A DNA stretch of 64,000 bases from Mesorhizobium sp. B2-8-5 (GTDB lineage: Bacteria > Pseudomonadota > Alphaproteobacteria > Rhizobiales > Rhizobiaceae): the NCBI RefSeq assembly GCF_006440675.2, contig NZ_CP083951.1, positions 5,737,501 through 5,801,500 of the forward strand, given 5' to 3'. Below, piece after piece: positions 59,627-64,000 of this stretch. The stretch's first letter is position 1, and each line of letters opens with the position of its first letter. The position numbers and the translations under genes were made by a program. Under the pieces are notes generated by a model. That model saw nothing but the letters and a program-made list of their open reading frames with translations. It was not told the origin of the DNA and ran no database searches.

Positions 59627-61285
59627 ATGCCGGAGCATTTCAGGACGATCGACGCCGCTCGCAAAACCCTCGGCGCAATCGAAAATTCCGCTGTCGACGA
59701 ATTGCTTGCCGGCAGGATCGGCCGGCGCGAATTCCTGCGCCATGGCAGCGTGCTCGGCCTGTCGCTGCCCTTCCTCGGCGGCATCGCCTCGGCGGCCGGC
59801 CTCGGCGCTCCGCAGGCGCGCGCCGAAGGCAAGCCCGGCGGCACGGTGCGCGCCGGCGTCGCCGTGCCGGGCGGTGCCATCGATCCCGTCACCTTCTATG
59901 ACAGCGGCAGCTATCAGCTGGTTTTCCAGACTGCCGAGTTCCTCTGCGTGACGCAGCCGGACCTGACGCTGAAGCCGGTGCTGGCCGAAAGCTGGTCGCC
60001 CAACGCTGACGGCAGCGTGTGGATCTTCAAGCTGCGCAAGGGCGTGAAATTCCACAATGGCGAGACTTTCAAAGCCGACGACGTCGTGGCAACCTTCGAT
60101 CGCCTTGCCGACCCGAACGGCACGTCCAACGCTCTCTCGGTGTTCAAGGGCCTGCTGTCGAAGGGCGGCACGCGCAAGGTCGACGACCACACCGTCGAAT
60201 TCCATCTCGACGCGCCGAACGGCAGCTTCCCCTATTCGGTGTCGATCGACAATTACAACGCCGTCATCCTGCCGGCGAGCTACAAGGGCGACTACGAGAA
60301 GACCTTCGAAGGCACCGGTCCGTTCCGGCTCGAAAGCTACACGCCGAAGGTCGGCGCGAGCTTCGTGCGCAATCCCGACTATTGGGGCGAGAAGGCCTTG
60401 CCTGACCGGCTCGAGTTCAAATTCTACGGCGACGTGCAGCCTCGCATCCTGGCGCTGCAGGCGGGCGAGGTCGACGTTCTCGACGCGATCCCGCTCGACG
60501 TCAGCCAGGTGGTGCTGGGCAATCCCGACATCACCGTGCTGCGCGTCGCCTCGACCGCGCATCGCCAGTTCCATATGCGCTGCGACATGGCGCCCTTCAC
60601 CGACAAGCGCGTGCGCCAGGCGCTGGCCTTGTGCATCGACCGCTCCCAACTGGTCGACGGTCTCTGCCGCGGCATGGCGGCTACCGGCAATGACAGCCCG
60701 TTCGCGCCGGCTTTCCCGGTCACCGACAAGTCGGTAACGCAACGCACGCAGGACATCGCCAAGGCCAAGCAACTGATGGAAGCGGCGGGGCTCGCCAACG
60801 GCTTCGACATGACGCTGACGACGCTGCGCTATTCCGACATTCCCGGCTACGCGCAACTGTTCCAGAACTTCGCCAAGGAGATCGGCGCCCGCATCTCGCT
60901 CAACATCGAGGACCAGGACAAATACTACGGCAAGGCGGTGTTCGGCCAGTCGGACTGGCTGGACAGCCCGCTCGGCATCACCGACTACGCGCACCGCAGC
61001 GTGCCGAACGTCTTCCTCAAGAGCCCGTTGGTCAGCGATGGCCCGTGGAACGCGGCGCATTTCAAGAACGCGACCTATGACGGCATGGTCGCCAGCTATT
61101 TGAAGGCGCTCGACCTCGACGCGCAGCGCAAGGCCGCTTCCGACATCCAGAAGCTGCTGCTCGACGAGACGCCGGTGATCTTCAGCTATTTCCCGGACCT
61201 CCTGGTGCCGGTGCGCAAGAATGTCAGCGGCCTGCCGCCGATCGCCGCCGGCCTGCTGCTCGATCGTGTATCGGTGGCGTCATGA
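59627..61285 (+). CDS. Peptide-type ABC binding protein (class C), second paralogue
   Basis: A 552-residue solute-binding protein, closely similar along its length to that at 50578-52239, including a Tat signal GRREFLRHGSVLGLSLPFLG. Shared blocks: LAESWSPNADGSVWIFKLRK, YKGDYEKTFEGTGPF, NDSPFAPAFPVTDKSV and the C-terminal KLLLDETPVIFSY. ATG 59627 is preceded by AAGGAA; a start at 59591 adds 12 residues without a ribosome site. No second permease set accompanies it, so it may feed the same transporter with a different substrate. It overlaps the DUF427 gene start (ATGA). Confidence 0.92.
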   Translation: MPEHFRTIDAARKTLGAIENSAVDELLAGRIGRREFLRHGSVLGLSLPFLGGIASAAGLGAPQARAEGKPGGTVRAGVAVPGGAIDPVTFYDSGSYQLVFQTAEFLCVTQPDLTLKPVLAESWSPNADGSVWIFKLRKGVKFHNGETFKADDVVATFDRLADPNGTSNALSVFKGLLSKGGTRKVDDHTVEFHLDAPNGSFPYSVSIDNYNAVILPASYKGDYEKTFEGTGPFRLESYTPKVGASFVRNPDYWGEKALPDRLEFKFYGDVQPRILALQAGEVDVLDAIPLDVSQVVLGNPDITVLRVASTAHRQFHMRCDMAPFTDKRVRQALALCIDRSQLVDGLCRGMAATGNDSPFAPAFPVTDKSVTQRTQDIAKAKQLMEAAGLANGFDMTLTTLRYSDIPGYAQLFQNFAKEIGARISLNIEDQDKYYGKAVFGQSDWLDSPLGITDYAHRSVPNVFLKSPLVSDGPWNAAHFKNATYDGMVASYLKALDLDAQRKAASDIQKLLLDETPVIFSYFPDLLVPVRKNVSGLPPIAAGLLLDRVSVAS

Positions 61286-62178
61286 CCATGGTTGCGCGAA
61301 AGAACCCGGCCGCAGGCGACGAGAAGAGGACGACGACCATTCGCAAGCCCCATCTGCGCGGCCGCGGGCCGCATTTCCCGGTGCTCGACAACATCGTGCA
61401 GTACGAGTTCGAACCGGGCTATGTCGCCTTCACCATGCCCTCGCCCAAGCGGCTGCGCGTGCAGGTCGGGTCGATGATCGTCGCCGATACCACCAAGGCG
61501 CTGGTATTCCAGGAGAGCGACCATCTGCCCGTATACTACTTCCCGATGAGCGACGTGCGGGAAGAGTTCCTGCTGCCGAGCCGGACGACGACCGAAGACC
61601 CGTTCAAGGGTGTCGCCACGCATTACTCGCTGAACACCGGCATCACGCTGGTCGAGGACGGCGCCTGGCGCTACCTCGACCCCGTCAAGGGCTGTCCGCC
61701 GATCGGCGACTACATCTCCTTCTATTGGCCGAAGATGACCCATTGGTATGAAGAGGACGAAGAGATCTTCGTGCACGCCCGCGATCCGTTCCGCCGCGTC
61801 GACTGCCTGCCTTCATCGCGGCGCGTGCAGGTGATCCTCGACGGCGAGCAGGTGGCCGATTCGCGGCGCGGCGTGTTCCTGTTCGAGACCGGACATCCGG
61901 TACGGCATTATCTGCCGATCTCGGACACGCGGCTCGATATGTTTTCGCTGAGCCGCTACATCTCGCGCTGCCCCTACAAGGGCATCTCCAATTATTACCA
62001 TGTGACGACCCCGAAGAAGCGGCACGAGAACCTGGTCTGGTACTATCCAGAGCCGGTGCACGAGGCCGAGCGGATCAAGGGGCTGGTCTGCTTCCACCAT
62101 GAACTGGTCGACAAGATCCTGGTCGACGGCGTGGAAATCCCGAAGGAAGCGACGGCGGCGTCGGACGGCTATTTCTGA
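61282..62178 (+). CDS. Tandem DUF427 protein
   Basis: A 298-residue cytoplasmic protein made of two DUF427 units. Unit 1 (about 48-150) contains RLRVQVGSMIVADTTKALVF, YFPMSDVREEFL, KGVATHYSL; unit 2 (about 178-285) contains RRVQVILDGEQVADSRRGVF, HYLPISDTRLDMF, KGISNYYHV and WYYPEPVHEAERIKGLVCF. Proteins of this domain have no established reaction; conserved Tyr/Asp and Lys-Gly-x-x-x-Tyr motifs suggest a small-molecule active site. Its ATGA overlap with the binding-protein gene ties it to the importer, so it is probably an enzyme for the imported substrate. Confidence 0.9.
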   Translation: MTMVARKNPAAGDEKRTTTIRKPHLRGRGPHFPVLDNIVQYEFEPGYVAFTMPSPKRLRVQVGSMIVADTTKALVFQESDHLPVYYFPMSDVREEFLLPSRTTTEDPFKGVATHYSLNTGITLVEDGAWRYLDPVKGCPPIGDYISFYWPKMTHWYEEDEEIFVHARDPFRRVDCLPSSRRVQVILDGEQVADSRRGVFLFETGHPVRHYLPISDTRLDMFSLSRYISRCPYKGISNYYHVTTPKKRHENLVWYYPEPVHEAERIKGLVCFHHELVDKILVDGVEIPKEATAASDGYF

Positions 62179-62279
62179 ACTTCATGCTCGACCGGCCAGG
62201 ACCTGGCTCAGCCTGAGTTTCGCTTTTTGCGTCCGCCCCGCGGCGGTGCTATTTTGCGGCGCGCGGCGGACGTCTGCTT

Positions 62280-62861
62280 ATGAGGAAAGCATTCCATCAT
62301 GCGGTTTGGCCCTGGCTTGTCGTCCTGGCGGCGACGCCGATGCCAGCGTTTGCCGAAAATGCTCCCGGTCTCGAACTGAAGCTCGACATCGACCAGGATG
62401 GCAAGACCGACCGGGCGGTCGTGGTGCAGGAGGCTGGCGGTCCCGCCGATCTCTACATCTATCTGGGCGAGGAGAAGCCCGATCCCGCGCGCCAGCCGGA
62501 TTTCGTCAGGAAAGGACTGACAGAAGACCGCGTCATCGACCTCCAAAGCAAGGGCAAGGGATCGCTGGCGGTCACGTCATGCTTCGGCTGTGGCGCCAGC
62601 AAATCGACGGAAGAGACGCTGACGATCGTCAATCGCCACGGCAAGTTTCTGGTCGGCGGCTATAGCCGCAACTGGGACTGGAACCAGCAGACGTCAGGCG
62701 GCGTCGAGACGACGCTTGGCGATTGCGACATCAACTATCTCACCGGCAGGGCCACCGCCTCCAAGGATCTGGAAGAGGGCAAACCGATCAAGGGCAAATT
62801 CAGGCCGGTGCCGTTGAAGGACTGGTCCGCCGTCAAGCGCCCCAAGGCCTGCGAGTTTTGA
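62280..62861 (+). CDS. Exported protein of unknown function with a Ca-type DxDxD loop
   Basis: A 193-residue protein with a signal peptide (cleavage near AFA-EN at 25/26). The mature start LELKLDIDQDGKTDRAVVVQ is a DxDxDG loop as in FG-GAP/EF-hand-like calcium sites, followed by VTSCFGCGAS with two Cys and a C-terminal Cys, probably disulphides. No family is recognised with confidence. It stands 101 bases after the DUF427 gene and faces the FMO gene; the start lacks a clear ribosome site. Confidence 0.7.
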   Translation: MRKAFHHAVWPWLVVLAATPMPAFAENAPGLELKLDIDQDGKTDRAVVVQEAGGPADLYIYLGEEKPDPARQPDFVRKGLTEDRVIDLQSKGKGSLAVTSCFGCGASKSTEETLTIVNRHGKFLVGGYSRNWDWNQQTSGGVETTLGDCDINYLTGRATASKDLEEGKPIKGKFRPVPLKDWSAVKRPKACEF

Positions 62862-62893
62862 GGGCCACGTCGTGGCGCTGCCGGCCCTCGCCT

Positions 62894-64000
62894 TTACTCC
62901 GCCGCCACGCCTTTCACCTCGAGATAGCTCTCCATGGAATCGTCCAGCGCCTGCAGCCAGGGCGTATGGTGGATCGGCGCCATGGTGCCGGTCATCAGCG
63001 AGCGATAGGCGTTGTCGCGGAAGGTCATGATGTTTTCCATCTTGTGGTGCTCCCACTCCATGAAGGTGCGGTTGACCGCCTCGACGTCGAAGCCCGGATA
63101 GTCGGTCTGGTCCATCAGCTCCTTGGTGTAGTCGCCCTGGAACCAGATCATCTGCTCGGCGTCCTCCAGCGTCTCCTCGCGTGCGCGCCACTTGGCGCCG
63201 TGCTCGGCCATCGCCTGGGCCGACGGCAGCTTGATGCGGCCCATGATGACGTCGCGGGCGAACCAGGCCTGCGCGTCGAACATGTTGAAGGTGTAGAACT
63301 GGTCCTGCATGCCGATGTAGAAAAGCTTCGGGTTCTTCTCCCAGACGACGCCTTCGTAGAGATCGAGCGGCCACATCCGGTTGGCGGTCTTGAGCTTCAG
63401 GTCGTCGGTGAGAAAAGGGAAGGAATGCAGATAGCCGGTGCACAGGATGATGGCATCGACGTCCTTTGTGGTGCCGTCCTTGAAGTGCGCCGTCTTGCCG
63501 ACGACTTTCTGTAAGAGCGGCACCTCCTTCCAGTTCTCCGGCCACTTGAAGCCCATCGGCTTCGAGCGATAGCTGGAGGTGATCGACTTGGCGCCGTATT
63601 TGTAGCATTGCGAGCCGATGTCCTCGGCCGAATAGGAGCGGCCGATGATCAGGATGTCCTTGCCCTTGAATTCCATCGCGTCGCGGAAATCGTGGCTGTG
63701 CAGGATGCGGCCGTTGAATGTCGAAAAACCCTCGAAATAGGGCACGTTGGGCACGGAGAAATGCCCTGAGGCGACGACGACATTGTCGAACTCTTCGGAG
63801 TAGGTGACGTCGTTGCCGCGGTCATGCGCGGTGACGGTGAACTTTTTGGTCTCGTCCGAAAACGTCACCATGCGCACCGGGCTGTTGAAACGCACCCATT
63901 CGCGCAGGCCTGATTTCTCGACGCGGCCCTTGATATAATCCCACAGTACGGCGCGCGGCGGATAGGAGCCGATCGGCCTGCCGAAATGCTCCTCGAACGT
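62894..64000 (-). CDS. tmm: Trimethylamine monooxygenase-like flavin monooxygenase (5' end outside the window)
   Basis: The C-terminal 368 residues of a bacterial flavin-containing monooxygenase; the start and the FAD-binding motif lie beyond 64000. Visible are [20 protein letters not shown] at the edge, the FMO motif [38 protein letters not shown] (NADPH-binding GxSxxA form), [16 protein letters not shown], and [20 protein letters not shown]. This matches the mFMO/Tmm group, which converts trimethylamine to its N-oxide, closely. Other amine or sulfide substrates are possible. Stop codon at 62894-62896. Confidence 0.85.
   Translation of the reverse strand, partial: TFEEHFGRPIGSYPPRAVLWDYIKGRVEKSGLREWVRFNSPVRMVTFSDETKKFTVTAHDRGNDVTYSEEFDNVVVASGHFSVPNVPYFEGFSTFNGRILHSHDFRDAMEFKGKDILIIGRSYSAEDIGSQCYKYGAKSITSSYRSKPMGFKWPENWKEVPLLQKVVGKTAHFKDGTTKDVDAIILCTGYLHSFPFLTDDLKLKTANRMWPLDLYEGVVWEKNPKLFYIGMQDQFYTFNMFDAQAWFARDVIMGRIKLPSAQAMAEHGAKWRAREETLEDAEQMIWFQGDYTKELMDQTDYPGFDVEAVNRTFMEWEHHKMENIMTFRDNAYRSLMTGTMAPIHHTPWLQALDDSMESYLEVKGVAAE

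Noticed and set aside
1..64000. CRISPR arrays, rRNA or tRNA genes, insertion sequences and prophage
   Set aside because: No regularly spaced direct repeats, no cloverleaf or rRNA sequence and no transposase or phage protein were found on either strand.

Overview
The window is GC-rich, gene-dense chromosome from an alphaproteobacterium of the Rhizobiales, most likely Mesorhizobium or a close relative. The grounds are the split F0 order atpI-atpB-atpE-atpF', a BacA peptide transporter, der followed by a YfgM-like TPR gene, many solute-binding-protein ABC transporters, and short palindromic intergenic elements of kinds I recall from Mesorhizobium genomes. The species call is inference; no rRNA or tRNA gene is present to anchor it.

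Layout. 1-9.4 kb is mostly housekeeping: the F0 ATP synthase genes (minus strand, with a promoter at 1897-1925), a SleB-type cell-wall hydrolase, an MFS exporter divergent from a LysR regulator, der with a TPR membrane protein, and a NodB-like deacetylase. 9.4-17.8 kb holds bacA, a second MFS gene, a GcvA-like LysR, an M29 aminopeptidase, DUF488, ArsC/Spx-like, an ArsR-SRPBCC pair, an NTF2-like protein and a LigT-like 2H protein.

17.8-26.8 kb is a seven-gene minus-strand operon: polyamine-type ABC transporter, gamma-glutamyltransferase, acyl-CoA ligase and ketopantoate-reductase-like enzyme. It faces a GntR gene across a TTGTATACAA operator. 26.8-33.0 kb is a second polyamine-type ABC system with a PuuR-like XRE-cupin regulator and a PuuB/DadA-like FAD oxidase. 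33.2-38.6 kb is a sugar (CUT2) ABC system with an FAH-family enzyme and a LacI regulator. 38.6-39.05 kb is non-coding and holds a palindromic repeat and a clear small RNA: hairpins that expose CCTCCTCCC, ending in a terminator (the alpha-r14/'cuckoo' type).

39.0-45.4 kb is an RND efflux locus: a methyltransferase and TetR on one side, and a small protein, the pump and its adaptor on the other, with two TetR-type palindromes between. 45.4-50.3 kb holds a LysR, a HalD/ArpA-like 2OG-Fe(II) oxygenase, and a GntR operon with two enolase-superfamily enzymes. 50.6-62.2 kb is a peptide-type ABC cluster with two paralogous binding proteins, a BisC-like molybdoenzyme, a fused two-domain ATPase, a LysR regulator and a tandem DUF427 protein. 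The window ends with a small exported protein and the C-terminal part of a trimethylamine-monooxygenase-like FMO.

The second half is accessory in character: successive regulator-plus-transporter-plus-enzyme blocks for uptake and breakdown of amines, amino-acid derivatives and sugar acids. The points most worth a second look are the anti-Shine-Dalgarno small RNA, the dual-binding-protein/molybdoenzyme/DUF427 cluster, an apparent ATT start codon in its first permease, a palindromic repeat that has become the N-terminal codons of an ABC ATPase, and the GGT-CoA ligase-reductase operon.
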